Shown piece after piece: positions 23,601 to 36,299 of a stretch of 64,000 nt of DNA. A program made the position numbers and the translations under genes. The notes beneath the pieces were generated by a model. That model had not been told where the DNA came from and ran no database searches. It saw only the letters and a list, made by a program, of their open reading frames with translations. The DNA lies in the NCBI GenBank assembly GCA_033557465.1, contig CM066033.1, forward strand, positions 19,593,080-19,657,079. Direction: 5' to 3'. Each line of letters starts with the position of its first letter. Within the stretch, counting starts at the first letter, position 1. This DNA is from Ichthyophis bannanicus (taxonomy: Eukaryota; Chordata; Amphibia; Gymnophiona; Ichthyophiidae).

Positions 23601-26600
23601 TTCCATGGTGGCCATGACACCCCACTGGTGGATGGCACTCCCTTCTAGGCACTCCTGGAGTTAGGGAGGAGGGTTCTTCAAAGCACAACTACAATTATAG
23701 GGCACAGTATCTCATAGCTTCTGCTGGGTTATTAGAGAGGACCCCACTTGGATGGGCTTGCTCTCTGGCAACTCACTGGGGTTATGGTAGGAGGGTTCAA
23801 ACTACATTAGGGACACAAGGATCCATAGGCTCCAGGGTGATAGAGGAGCCCATCCTTGGATGGCGCTCAAGTCTTGCACTCGTCTGGAGTTAGGGGAGGA
23901 GGGTTCCAAGAACTATCATTAGGACGCAGATCGCTATAGGCTCCAGTGTGATGAGTAAGGAGCCCCACTTGGATGGCCTCTGCCTGCACTCCGCTGGTAG
24001 TTAGGAGGGGAAGGGTCCAAGCTACATTATGTACCACGACTTGGCAACCCCCATACATCTACGCAGGGTGATTTAGAGGAGCGGGTCGCACTTGTTATTG
24101 CTCTGGCGGATGTATCTGGCGAGCTCCTGGGGTTAGGGGAGGAGGGTGTATTTCAAAGTAACTACCATTAGGACACAAGATCCATAGCTCGCTAGGTTGG
24201 ATAGTAGAGCCCAACTTGGTGATGGCCTCTTCTGCACTCCTGGAGTTAGGGAGGTGAGGAGTTCAAACTAGCATTAGGACACAGATCAACCATAGGCCAG
24301 TGTGAGGGGGGACGCACTTGGATTGGTCTCTCTCTGGCCACTCCTGGAGTTAGGGTGGAGGTTTTTTCAAACTAGCATTAGGACAGCAGAATCCATAGCT
24401 CAGGGGTGATTAGAGTAGGCCCACTTGCTGGTCCTCCCTCTGCACTGCCTGGAGTTAGGGAGGAGAGGTTCAATCTACATTAGGACAACACACCATTAGG
24501 CCTCTAGGGTGGATAGGGGACTCCCACTATGATGGCCTCTCTGCCGCTCCTGGAGTTAGGGTGGAAGGAGGGATTCAAAACTACACAGGACACCACGATT
24601 CCATAGGCTCCAGGGTGATAAGAGTAGCCGCACTTTGATGGCCTCCTCTGCCACTCACTGGTAGTTAGGGAGGAGGGGTTCAAACTACATTAGGACTAAC
24701 ACAACCATAAGCTCCAGGTGATATGGGGTGAGACTCCCAGCTTGGATGTCGCTCGGTCTGCACCTCGCCATGGAGTTTAGGGTGTAGGGTTGCAACTACA
24801 TTAGGGGACACAGATCCATAGCTGCCCGTGTGATGATGAGAGTCCCACTTGGAGGGCCCTACTCTCCATTCTGCTACGCCTGAGTTAGGGAGCAGGGTTC
24901 AAAGTCTACATTAGGACAGTCAGGATCCATAGGGCTCCAGGGGGGTTTTTTTTTTTTGGGGGGGGGGTGATAGAGAGGCCCAGCTTTGGAATGGCGCTCT
25001 CTGACACTCCTGGATTTAGGGAGAGGAGGGTTGCAAGCTTCAAACGACATTATGACACAGATGTGACCAGTAGGCTCGCAGGGTGATAGAGAGCCCACGT
25101 GGATCGCCTCTCATGCTGCAACTTCCTGGGAGGTTGAGGGAGGGAGGGTTCACAAACTTATCATTGGCGACACAACCACCGACAGGCCTCAAGGGTGATA
25201 GGGTACCTCAGCTTGGATTGCCTCTCTGCAGCTCGCTGAGCTTAGTTAGGGTGGAGGTGTTCGACAACACTACATTTAGGGACACATATCCATAGCTGCC
25301 AGGGTGATAGAGAGCCCACTTGGAATGGCTTCTCTGCCCCTGCCCTGGATTTAGGGTGGAGGGTTCTAACTACGATATTAGGACCCAGATTCCATAAGCT
25401 CCTATGGGTGATTATGGGACCGCACATTGGATGCCCTCTCTGCCACTCCTGGAGTTAGGGGAGGAGGGGTTCAAACTAGATTATGGGACACAGATCCATA
25501 GCTTCCCGTGTGATAGGTACTCCACTTGGATGGCCTCTCTGCACTCCTGGAGTTAGGGAGGAGGGTTCACAACTTACAATTTAGTACTACTAGATCCATC
25601 AGCTCGCAGGTGTGATAGAGAGACCCCACTTGAGATGGGCGCCCTCCGATCTAGCACTCCTTGAAGTTAGGGATGAGGGTTTCACAAACTAAGCATTAGC
25701 CTACAGCAATCCATAGGCCCATGGGGTGAGTAGGGGAGCGCCACTTCGGATAGGCCTCGTTCTGCAACTGCTGGAGTTAGGGTTTGAGGGTTCAAACTAC
25801 ACTCTAGGGATCACGGATCCATAAGCTCCAGGGTGATCGATATAGCCCACGTTGTAATGGGCCTCCCATCTCGCACTCCTAGTAGTTAGGGAACCGAGGG
25901 GTAGAGGGTTTTCAACACTACATTAGGACAGGCACAACCATAGGCCCCAGGGTGTATAGGGGAGCCCCACTTGGTATTTGGGCCTCTCTGGGGCACTCCT
26001 GGAGTTAGGTGGAGGGTTCACACTAGCATTGATGGACACTAGATCTCCCATAGGCTCAACAGGGTGATAGAGGAGCCCACTTGGATGGCCTCTCTGCACC
26101 TCCATGAGTTAGGGGAGGAGGGTGGTTTCCCAAACTACATTAGGAGCACAGATCCATAGCTCCAGGGTGATAGAGAAGCCGGCACTTGGATTGCCCTCTT
26201 CTGCAGCTAATCTGGAGTCTAGGGAGGGGGGTTCAAGCTACATTAGGACAGGCAGGATGCCATACTTCCATGGTAGGATAGGAGGAAGCCCACTTGGATG
26301 GCCCTCTCTGCACTCCTGTAGTTAGGGAGGAGGGTTTCAAACTACATTAGGGAACATCAGATCCATAGCTCAGGGGTGATTAAGGGAGTCCTCCCCTTGG
26401 ATGGCCCTCTCTGGCACTCCTGGATTTAGGGAGGAAGGGTTTTCAAACTACCATTAGGACACAGATCCAATAGCTCTCAGGGTGATAGGGGACCGACCAC
26501 TTGGGATGGCCTCTGTCGTGGCACTTCCGGGAGTTAGTGGAGGAGGGTTCAAACTACATGAGGACACAGATTCAAACCATAGCTCTCGGGTGATAGGTAG

Positions 26601-27504
26601 CCCACTTGGATGGCCTCTATCTGGCACGTCGCTGGAGTTAGGGTGGAGGGTTCAAACTAGCTTAGGAACACACAACCCATAGGCTTCCAGGTGTGATTGA
26701 GGGGACGTCCTAAAAGTACGCCACATTGGATGGCCTCTCTGGGCACTCGCTTGGAGTTAGGGAGAGAGGGTTGCAACTACATTAGGACACAGATCCATAC
26801 GCTCCAGGGTGAATATAGAGCTCCACTTCGATGGCACGTCTGTCTTGGCCACTGCTGGAGTTAGGCAGGAGGTGTTCAAAGCTAGGGCAATTAGGACACA
26901 GATCCATAAGGCTCCAGGGTGATAGTAGTAGGCCACACTTGGATAGGGCCTCAGTCTCCTTCATCTCCTGGAGTTAGGGAGGAGGGTTCAACCTCACATT
27001 AGGAACAGATCCTATACACACTCCAGGGTTGATAGAGAGCCCAACTTGGAGTGTCCTCATCTGCACATATACTTGAGTTAGGGAGGAGGGTTTTTCATAC
27101 TACATTGGGACACACAACGCGATGTATGGCCTCAGGGTGATAGTGGGGGCGCCACTTGCGATGGCCTCTCTGCACTCCTGAGTTAGGGAGGAGGGTTCAA
27201 ACTACATTAGGACACACACCATAGCTCCTCGGATGGCCTCTCTGCACTCCTGGAGTTAGGGAGGAGGGGGTCTTACCCACTTACTCTGCACTCCTGGAGT
27301 TAAGTTCAAACTACATTAGGACACAGATCCATAGCTCCAGGGTGATAGAGATCATGCCTCTCTGCACTCCTGGAGTTAGGGTGAGGGTTCAACTACATTA
27401 GGACACAGATCCATAGCTCCAGGCGGTGATAGAGAGCCCACTTGGATTCCGATCTCTGCCCTCCTGAGTTAGGGAGGAGGGTTCATACTACATTGGGACA
27501 CACA
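23600..27504 (+). repeat. Tandem satellite, about 94-bp unit, about 40 copies
   Basis: The unit contains the words ggttcaaactacattagg, acacagatccatagctcc, gggtgatagagagcccactt and ctgcactcctggagttaggg, and repeats through to the gap. Units differ mainly by one-base insertions, deletions and short homopolymer changes rather than by substitutions. Only the last few units (about 27,140-27,490) are clean. A run of T and G near 24,950 interrupts one unit. The array truncates at Ns, so its true size is unknown. Confidence 0.9.
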
Positions 27505-28004
27505 NNNNNNNNNNNNNNNNNNNNNNNNNNNNNNNNNNNNNNNNNNNNNNNNNNNNNNNNNNNNNNNNNNNNNNNNNNNNNNNNNNNNNNNNNNNNNNNN
27601 NNNNNNNNNNNNNNNNNNNNNNNNNNNNNNNNNNNNNNNNNNNNNNNNNNNNNNNNNNNNNNNNNNNNNNNNNNNNNNNNNNNNNNNNNNNNNNNNNNNN
27701 NNNNNNNNNNNNNNNNNNNNNNNNNNNNNNNNNNNNNNNNNNNNNNNNNNNNNNNNNNNNNNNNNNNNNNNNNNNNNNNNNNNNNNNNNNNNNNNNNNNN
27801 NNNNNNNNNNNNNNNNNNNNNNNNNNNNNNNNNNNNNNNNNNNNNNNNNNNNNNNNNNNNNNNNNNNNNNNNNNNNNNNNNNNNNNNNNNNNNNNNNNNN
27901 NNNNNNNNNNNNNNNNNNNNNNNNNNNNNNNNNNNNNNNNNNNNNNNNNNNNNNNNNNNNNNNNNNNNNNNNNNNNNNNNNNNNNNNNNNNNNNNNNNNN
28001 NNNN
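27505..28004. other. Assembly gap, exactly 500 N
   Basis: Five hundred Ns, a conventional placeholder length, separate the satellite from CR1 sequence. Real distance and orientation across the gap are unknown. Confidence 0.99.
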
Positions 28005-28452
28005 ATAGAAGTCATAAATTAATGAACGGCGTGGAACGGGTAAACGTAGATCGATTGTTTAAGTTATAAGCATATAGAACGACTAGGGGACATGCAACGA
28101 AGCTACAAGGTAAAACTATTTTTTAAGACAATAAAAGAAAATATTTTTTCAGTTCAACGTGTAATGAATCAAACGCTGGAATTTGTTACCAGAGGATGTA
28201 GTAAAGGCCGTTAGTGTAGCTGGGTTTAAAAAAGGTCTTGGACAAGTTACTAGAGGAAAAAGGGCCAATAAACCATTATTAAGAAGGGACCCAGGATATC
28301 AATGCTTGGACCCAGTACAAGCATTGTGGAACCTGTGTCTTTTGGGGAAACTGCTAGGTATGTATGACCTAGATTGGCCACTGTTGGAAACAGGATACTT
28401 GGCTTGATGGACCTTCGGTCTGAACCCGTAGGGCATATCTTATGTTTTTTTT
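28005..28452 (+). mobile_element. CR1 LINE, 3' fragment (copy A)
   Basis: Matches the end of CR1 ORF2 and the 3'UTR seen in full at 49,690-50,140, including the conserved ending with gggcttgatgga and a TTATGTT tail. It has several extra single bases relative to the other copies, suggesting uncorrected errors at the contig edge. Its 5' side is lost in the gap. Confidence 0.85.
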
Positions 28453-30827
28453 ATGTACCAACACCCATGACTGACGTCTTAAATCGTTTGGGCCCAGTCT
28501 ACTCTCCATCGGAGTGTCTACTCTGCAGAAAAGATGACTAAGAGAGGCCTGCAGAATAGATCTACGAAAACGGGCATCCTTTTTGCCTTCGATGCAATGT
28601 CCATTGCATTCAATGTCTTCCATGGCTTCATCTTCTTCCCATGGATCTCAGGTAACCAAACCTAGGTCCTTCCTCGAAGACTGGCCAGTCCTCAAAGGGG
28701 AGATTTACTTATAAGCAGCGAGATGCTTATAGCATTGCCCTCAAGGAGAATACAACGGCCCCCAAACACAACCGGTGGAAAGGTATTGCCTTCCAAAGCA
28801 TTATCGGTGGTCCCAAGATTTTCCCAAGGCGTCCACCTCGGCGAGAGCGCTTGGTTGCCCTGTTATGGGGTCATGGCCCGCTCTGCCAGTGCAGACACCC
28901 AGACATTGGCCGGCTCCATGGATCCAACATATACCAACGCCATTGAGCGGGAGTTCTTGCGGACCTTGCTAGCAGTTTTTCTACTGTTTAAAGCCACTGA
29001 CAATCGGTTCCACAGTCATCCCCCCCCCCCGGGTATCCAAATTACTGGTACCGGGATGGTATCTGCATTTACTGTTGCACTACTCTCCATGATACCACTC
29101 ATTGCCGGCCCTAGAATTGGTGTCAGGCATGGAGGGACTCAGGTTAGCGATGCATGACAAACTCGGGGACGGATTTCGTTCCTTGGCTACCGTTCAACAG
29201 GCAGTGCCTGGGAGCATCCGAACCCGTCGGATACTTCGAGTATTACACAATTCTGATGACTCCATCGGTTACCAGAAGCACTTCTTCTGAAGAATCCCTC
29301 TCCTTCCCCGCAGAGCACCGGACTGTTTCCTTCGCGAGGAAATATCTTTTCAAAGACTTTATACGAGGATTGTGACACGGGGCCCATCAATCACCCATGG
29401 CACCCGAGATGGAACAGAGACGCTGAAAAAAATTGAAATTCTTCAGTATTCCTTGCAGACCTAAAGAGGCTGTAACCCTTCCCATACATCGGATTTTGCA
29501 TGACCTCATGCCTTAGGATTCTGGGAGACACCTTTAACGGTGTCTCCACATTCTCAAAGACTCGGACAATGTACCCGGGTACCACAGTGTCCCAGGATTT
29601 TCCAAAAAATGCAGTTACCACACCATTCCATGGTTATAGAATCGGCAATGCTCGAATTACAAGTGCCAAGACACAATTTCCCTCTTTTCTTAATCCTCCA
29701 AGCCATTTGAATGCAAGAACTCTCAATGCCTTTGGGGTCTGTCGATGTTTTCAGGCCTCTATTTGTTATCCGCCAGAATAAGTGCATAGAGTCCGAGAAC
29801 ACTATTTTAAAAAGGCTCTCAAGGACCACTGCCCAATTCCAGCTACAGAAAAAGATGGTTAAGAAACCCTTTTTCAACAAGACCAAAGAAAGTCCTTTTC
29901 TTCTTACACCCAGTCCATGCTTCCAGAAGGGGCAATAGCAGCTGAAACAACAAAGAAAGGCTCAAGTCACCAGAGCTGAAACCAGCTCAGCAGACGCAGC
30001 CTCCACAAGGTCTTTGACTCCTTCTTAGAGAACTAGTCATCTACCTCTAAAATTCCAGAGCCACTCAAAATTCCCCGCAGACTCTGTTACTTTGCAAAGA
30101 GGTGGCAGCAGATAACATCGGAGCAGTGGACTCTCTCCATTTGGAAAGTGGGGTTCAAACTCCATTTCCAACGTTTGCCCCACCTCCACTCAGATAGTTT
30201 TCAGTTTTCGTCCCCCCCCCCCCCCCTTCACCACTCTCTTGTATCAGGAAGTTACCTCACTCCTTACTCAGGGTGCGATAGAGGACGTACATTCTTCTCA
30301 ACATGTCCGGGGCTTTTACTTCCCCTACTTCCTTATACCAAAGAAAAAAGGAAGATAAAGGCCCATACTGGACCTCAGGGAGTTAAACAAGTTTCTGTTA
30401 CAAGAGAAATTCAAAATGATCTCTCTCAGAACACTTCTCCCTTACATCCAGAGTCAGGATTGGCTATGTTCTCTAGACCTAAAGGACGCATATACACACA
30501 TCCTTAGTCATGCAGAACACAGGAGGTTTCTTGATTCCTCTTTCAGGGAAGACATTACCAGTACAGGGTTTTACCCTTTGGCCTGTCTTCCGCCCCAAGA
30601 GTCTTTACAAAATGCATGGCAGTAGTAACGGCATTTCTAAGGGACTATAGGGATATTGTCTTCCCCTACGTAGACGACTAGCTGATCCGAACATTAACAG
30701 TTCAGAGGCCAGCTCTGCTCTTTCCTGCACAATTCAACTTCTTCAATATCTGGGATTGGTCATAACCTCCCAAAGTCCTATTTTACCCCTACTCAGTCCC
30801 GAGACTGCTAGAAGTCTACAAATGCTA
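28453..30827 (+). mobile_element. DIRS-type retroelement, left part (gag-like remnant and RT)
   Basis: From about 30,310 the translation gives IPKKKG, PILDLRELNKFLLQEKFKMI, DWLCSLDLKDAYTHI and AEHRRFL. These are the characteristic reverse transcriptase blocks of DIRS1-like elements. The catalytic YVDD box is at 30,667-30,678 and is followed at once by a stop. Upstream, 28,453-30,150 holds only short broken frames and should correspond to the gag-like region. Numerous stops and frameshifts make the copy dead. The element is interrupted at 30,828 by a CR1 insertion and resumes at 33,786. Confidence 0.8.
30148..30690 (+). pseudogene. DIRS reverse transcriptase fragment
   Basis: This segment copies RNA into DNA in DIRS elements. 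Recognisable blocks are LDLRELNKFLLQEKF, SLDLKDAYTHI and FPYVDD. The frame shifts at least twice (around 30,350 and 30,590) and a TAG directly follows the YVDD box. No function is expected from this copy. Confidence 0.8.
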
Positions 30828-33785
30828 GAAGTCTACAAAACAAGATGGGAGAGTTAGAATATATAGCACTAAACGAGAGGTTAGATATGATTGGAATATC
30901 AGAGACATGGTGGAAGGAGGACAACCAGTGGGACACTGTGATACCTGGGTACAAAACTATATCGAAATGATAGAGCTGATCAAATTGGTGGAGGGTTGCG
31001 CTCTATGTTAGAGAGGGCATTGAATCAGAAAGGATTAAAGTTTTGCAAGAAACAAAATTTGCTGTAGAATCTCTATGGATTGAAATTCCATGTTAAAAAG
31101 GGGAAGGCGGATGGCAGTGGGGGTGTACTATCGTCCGCCTGGCCAGAATGAACAAATGGATGATGAAATGCTCAAAGAAATCAAGGAAGCTAGCAAAAGT
31201 TACAGTGCAGTAATAATAATGGGTGATTTCAATTACCCCGGCATCGACGGGGGTCAGTGTCACAACAGGACATGCTAGGGAGATAAAGTTCCTAGATGAA
31301 ATAAATGATGCTTCTTGGAGCAGCTGGTTCATGAACCGACCAGAGGGGAAGCAATATTAGACCTAGTCCTTAGTGGAACACCAGATGTAGTGCAAGAGAT
31401 AAGGGTGTTGGGGCCACTTGGCAATAGTGATCATAGCATGATCGCCTTTGATTTAATTAGTGGAGAAGGGATAGTAAGGAAATCCACAGTACTACCCTTT
31501 AACTTTCGAAAGGGAGACTATGATAGAATGAGGAAAACAGTTAAGAAAAAACTAAAAGGAGCAGTTGCAAAGGTTAAAGACGTACATCAAGCTGGGGGGT
31601 TGTTGAAAAATACTATCTTGGAAGCCCTGACCCGCTGTATTCCACGCGTTAGGAAAAGGGGAAGGAAGTCTATGAAATTGCCAGCATGGTGTAAAGCTGA
31701 GGTCAGAGAGGCTGTTGTTGCCAAAAAAGCATCTTTCAAGAAATGGAAAAAAAGAGCCAAATAATGAAACCTGGAAACAGCACAAGCACTGGCAAGTCAA
31801 ATGCAAGGCATTGATAAGGCAGGCAAAGAGAGAATTTGAGAAGAAGCTTGCTGCGGAAGCAAAAACGCGAAATAAAGACCTTTTCAAGTACATTCGTAGC
31901 AAAAAACCCGTGAGAGAGTCAGTTGGTCCATTAGATGATAAAGGGGTTAAAGGAGCACTAAGAGGCGACAATGCGATAGCGGAGAGACTGAATGAATTCT
32001 TTGCTTCGGTCTTTACTGAGGAAGATGTAGGGATGTTACCCACGACTGAAGTGGTATTTAAAGGTGTGGAAGAATTGAAGGAAATATCGATACATAGGGA
32101 AGATGTCTTACAACTATTAGATAAACTGAAGAGTAGCAAATCACCGGGCCGGATGGTATACATCCAAGGGTGTTGAAAGAACTGAAATTTGAGATTGCAG
32201 ACCTGCTATCAGTAATCTGTGAAACTATCATTAAAATCATCTATAATACCTGCGGATTGGAGGATCGCCAATGTAACACCAATTTTTAAAAAGGGTTCGA
32301 GGGGTGATCGGGGAAACTACAGACCGGTGAGCCTGACATCAGTACCGGGAAAAATGGTAGGAACCATCATAAAGAATAAAATTACTCAGCATATAGATAG
32401 TCATGACCTAATGGGAGACAGCCAACATGGCTTTAGACAAGGAAGATCTTGTCTTACTAATCTGTTATGTTTTTTTGAAGGAGTGAATAAACAGGTGGAC
32501 AAAGGTGAGTCGGTTGATATTGTGTATCTGGACTTTCAGAAGCCTTTGACAAGGTCCCTCATGAGAGGACTTTTGGCAAAACTAAAGAGTCATGGGATAG
32601 GAGGCAGTGTACTACTGTGGATCAGGAACTGGTTAAAAGATAGAAAGCAGAGGGTAGGGCTAACTGGCCAATTTTCCCAATGGAGAAAAGTGAATAGTGG
32701 TGTACCCCAGGGATCTGTGCTGGGTCCGCTGCTTTTGGACATATTCATAAATGACCTGGAAAGTGGAATAACGAGTGAGGTTATCAAATTTGCTGATGAC
32801 ACAAAACTATTTAAAGTTGTTAAAACCCAGGAGGATTGTGGAAAATTGCAAGAGGATCTTGATAAATTGGAAGACTGGGCATCAAAATGGCAGAGATGAA
32901 ATTTAATGTGGAGAAGTGCAAGGTTATGCACCTAGGGAAGAACAACCCAAACTATGGTTACACGATGCAAGCGTTCCACATTAGGAACCACCACCCAAGA
33001 AAAGAGTAGGCGTCCGTGTGGATACCATGTTAAAACCCTCGGCCCAGTGTGCAGCGGCGGCCAAGAGAGCAAATAGAATGCTAGGTATGATAAGGAAAAG
33101 GAATGGAAAATAAAACAAAAGATATTATAATGCCTCTATATCGTTCCATGGTGAGACCGCACCTTGAATATTGTGTGCAATTCTGGTCGCCGTATCTTAA
33201 AAAGGATATAGCGATTTTAGAAAAGGTTCAGAGAAGAGCCACCAAAATGGTAAAGGGGATGGAAGGATACTCCTATGAAGAAAGGCTAACAAGGTTGGGG
33301 CTCTTTAACCTGGAAAAGAGACGGGCTGAGGGGAGATATGATAAGAAGTCTATAAATAATGAACGGAGTGGAACGGGTAAACGTAGATCGATTGTTTACC
33401 TATATCAGAATATAGAAAGGGACTAGGGGACATGCAATGAAGCTACAGGGTAAACTATTTAAGACTAATAAAAGAAAATATTTTTTCACTCAACTTGTAA
33501 TCAAACTCTGGAATTTGTTACCGGAGGATGTAGTAAAGGCTGTTAGTGTAGCTGGGTTTAAAAAAGGTTTGGACAAGTTCCTGGAGGAAGGTCCATAAAC
33601 CATTATTAAGAAGGGACCCAGGAGATCAATGCTTGAACCAATACATGAATTGTGGACACCTGTGTCCCTTGGGAAACTGCTAGGTACGTATGACCTAGAT
33701 TGGCCACTGTGGAAACAGAATACTGGGCTTGATGGACCTTGGTCTGACCCAGTATGGCATATCTTATGTTCTTATGTTCTTATGA
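30828..33785 (+). mobile_element. CR1 LINE, 5'-truncated (copy B), inserted in the DIRS element
   Basis: Begins within the ORF2 N-terminus (LQNKMGELEYIALNERLDM region) and runs to the 3' end with repeated CTTATGTT. It is nearly identical to copy C (47,180-50,140), pointing to a young family. Its position splits DIRS sequence cleanly, so it inserted after the DIRS element. It contains the ORF2 pseudogene described separately. Confidence 0.9.
30850..33595 (+). pseudogene. CR1 ORF2 (endonuclease-reverse transcriptase), multiply frameshifted
   Basis: The APE-type endonuclease part shows MAVGVYYRPPGQNEQMDD, IIMGDFNYPGID and NSDHSMIAFD (about 31,110-31,460). The RT part shows GNYRPVSLTSVPGKM, GDSQHGFRQGRSC, VPQGSVLGPLL and the catalytic FADD (about 32,790-32,801). 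The reading frame changes many times, for example near 31,250, 31,300, 31,700, 32,145, 32,225, 32,550, 32,890 and beyond 33,000. Each break is a one- or two-base difference from copy C, so this copy is either a pseudogene or has sequencing indels. Confidence 0.85.
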
Positions 33786-34141
33786 GAGTTCATAGGGGCT
33801 CTTCTAGACATGCGGCAGTCAAGGGCTTTCCTGCCACAGCTCCGCTGTGCCTCGAATAATTCAACTGGATTCTCAAGCAGCCATGAAAACTGTCCTGACT
33901 GCTCGAGAAATGCTTCATTTGCTCGGTCATATGGCGTCCACTGTACATGTGGTCCCCTATGCTGGACTACATATGCAAGCAGCCTAGTGTACCCTAGCCT
34001 CTAAGTGGACTCAGACGTCGGGTCATCTTGGGGACAAAATCAGAAATTCAACTTGCTTCATTTCGGCCCTTCAGTGGTGGCAATCGCTAGAAAAACCTAC
34101 TAGTAGGGTCACTTTTCAAGCAACCACTGCGCCAAGCTACC

Positions 34142-35040
34142 TTGACGACGGATGCGTCCAAGTTGGGTTGGAGAGCTCATCTGGACAATCTCTCCACTCA
34201 AGGTCTCTGGACCCAGCAGGAGACTTGTCTTCACATAACCATACTAGAACTCAGAGCTATTTTATTTATTTATGTACATTCTCTTATTACCGTGCTAGTC
34301 TGCATCATTGCGGTTACATTGAACAAACTGAAATTACATTGAACAGGGCATTATAACTTGGAGATAACTATTTTACAGGGAACATGGGCTATGGAGGGTT
34401 AAGTGGCTTGCCCAAGAACACAAGGAGAACACCTGTGGGGACTAGAAACCCCAGTCCTTCCGGCCCAAGGTTGCTGTCCTTAGTGGGATTTGAACCCCCG
34501 ACCTTCCAACCTGAAGTACCTTGCCCCAACCACTAGGCCAAGCCTCAACTCCTCAACTTTTCTACGCTCTTCGCGTATTCCAGAACTATCTGTGCTACAA
34601 GACAGTTTTTGTCCAGGTAGCCATATTCTATGTGAACAAGCAGGGTGGAAGAGGTTCGCAAGCATTGTGCAACGAAGCTCTACAGCTATGGTCCTTTGCA
34701 AGAGGCCTTCAGATTCACCTACTCGCGTTGTATCTCCCAGGCAAAACAGAATCTCCTAGCAGACAAATTCAGCCGAGTACTGTCTGCCACACGAGTGGAT
34801 CTCTTTATTCAGAGCAAATTGCTCGAATCTTTCTGATCCGAGGAACTCCAGATATAGACCTATTTGCAAGTCCTCAGAATGCCAAACTTCCCAGATTCTG
34901 TTCCAGAATTCCTGCTCGGAACAGTCAGGCAATGGATGCTTTCCACCTCCACTGCGGTCAGGACTTCCAATATGCCTACCGCCCATTCCCTTCATTCCCA
35001 AGACTCTTTTCAAACTTCAGAGAGACAAGGGCCATATGAT
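34142..35040 (+). pseudogene. DIRS RNase H domain, split by a SINE
   Basis: The RNase H core (DASKLGW with its catalytic Asp, then LELRAI with Glu) ends at 34,258 and the downstream part restarts at about 34,553 (FYALRVFQNYLCYKTVF). The family pattern LLADKFSRVLSAT and DLFASPQNAKLP follows. Frameshifts occur around 34,600-34,800. Non-functional. Confidence 0.75.
34256..34552 (-). mobile_element. tRNA-derived SINE inserted in the DIRS RNase H
   Basis: On the minus strand it starts with a tRNA-like head: A-box TGGCCTAGTGGTT and B-box GGTTCAAATCCC. A body containing TTGGGCAAGCCACTTAACCC follows, and the element ends in (AAATAAAT)n at the left. It interrupts the RNase H frame at LELRAI/FYALRVF, so it postdates the DIRS insertion. 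The tail resembles that at 17,090-17,240. Confidence 0.85.
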
Positions 35041-35224
35041 CCTCATAGCCCCAAGCTGGCCACTACAGAGGTGGTATCCACTGCGTCTATGTCTTTCTCA
35101 AGCCAAACCTCTGGAGTTGGGATGTGCTCCAGAACTTCTATCCCAGGAGAAAAGGACTCTTCTGCAACCCAACCCACAGTCCTTGTACCTGATGGTGTGG
35201 CTGCTGAGAGCATAGAACTATACG

Positions 35225-36299
35225 ATGTCAACCTTTCTCAATGAGTTAAGGATATCCTTTTGGCCTCCAGGAAACCTTCCACTAGGCGTGCTTACACTTT
35301 TAAGTGGAGAAGGTTCTCTATCTGGTGTTCAGAGAAGGAACTTAATCCTTTTTAGTTCCAGCAGAGGCGTTACTGGAGTATCTTCTCCACCTCTCATCCT
35401 CTGGACTTAAAACTAATTCAGTAAGGACCCACCTTAGCGCCACTGCGGGTTTCCTTACAGCCTTTGTTGAACAACTGTCTCCTCTCAGCTTGCTTGTAGT
35501 GTGTTTTATGAGAGGTCTACTCTTAACTAAGCATCCCATTAAGCCACCACCTGTGGCATGAGATTTAAATCTTGTCCTTGGACAGCTTATGAAGCCGCCC
35601 TTCGAACCCTTAGCCACTACATCCCTGAAATTTCTTTCTGGGAAGGTAATCTTCCCAATTGCCCTCACTTCTGCAAGACTCATTAGTGAGCTACAAGCCT
35701 TAGTGGCTGACCCTCCTACACAAGGTTCCACCATGATAAGGTAGACCTAAGGACTCAACCTCACTTTATGACAAAGGTGGTTTCGCCTTTTCATTTGAAA
35801 CAGTCGGTATACCTTCCTGTCATCTTCCCTAAGTCTCATTACTCTAGTGCAGAAAGGAATCTTCATACTCGAGATTGTAAATGGGCTTTAGCTTTTACCT
35901 TCAGAGGACTAAGCATGGTAAAAAAAGCTTCACAGCTTTTTGTTGCCTTTGATTCCAGTCACCTTGGTTTATCAATTTCCAAGTGAACACTCTCCAATTG
36001 GATTGCAAACTAATATCCTTTACCTATGAGTGTAAAGGACTTTCTCTCGAAGGTCATGTCACAGCTCACAATGTGAGAGCAATGGCTGCCTCTATGGCCA
36101 ACCTTTGCTCAGTGTCGATTGGCGACATCTGCAAAGCAGCCACTTGGTCCTCTGTCCATACTTTTGTGGCCCATTACTGCTCCAACAAGGACTCCTGTCA
36201 GGATGCCTCGTTTGTCCAAGCTGTTCTCCAGCATCTCTTTCAGACTTGGAAACCACGCCTACCCCCTGTCCCAGGTTTCGGTACCAAAGATCCTTGGTA
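35225..36299 (+). pseudogene. DIRS tyrosine recombinase remnant
   Basis: The start resembles the N-terminal core-binding part (PSTRRAYTFKWRRFSIWC). The C-terminal catalytic part ends with LEGHVTAHNVRAMAASMANL, containing the HxxR motif of tyrosine recombinases, then SVSIGDICKAATWSSVHTFV, which precedes the nucleophile region (HY at VAHYC). The frame carries many stops between 35,350 and 35,990. A CR1 tail inserted at 36,300 follows. Confidence 0.75.

Larger units (their letters stand above)
33786..36299 (+). mobile_element. DIRS element, middle and right part (RNase H and tyrosine recombinase)
   Basis: Sequence resumes after the CR1 insertion with DIRS RNase H (TTDASKLGW, ETCLHITILELRAI), is broken by a SINE at 34,256-34,552, and continues with FYVNKQGG, LPGK, GTPDIDLFASPQNAKLPRFC and AMDAFHLHCGQDFQYAY. 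The last part is the tyrosine recombinase. Many stops are present. DIRS elements integrate through the recombinase rather than a DDE integrase, hence no target duplication is expected. Confidence 0.8.

Noticed and set aside
23600..27504. CRISPR-like array
   Set aside because: Head-to-tail satellite with no unique spacers, in a eukaryotic setting.
27442..28015. Frames spanning the gap
   Set aside because: They consist of Ns.
34480..34552. Functional tRNA gene on the minus strand
   Set aside because: It is the head of a SINE inserted in the DIRS RNase H region.
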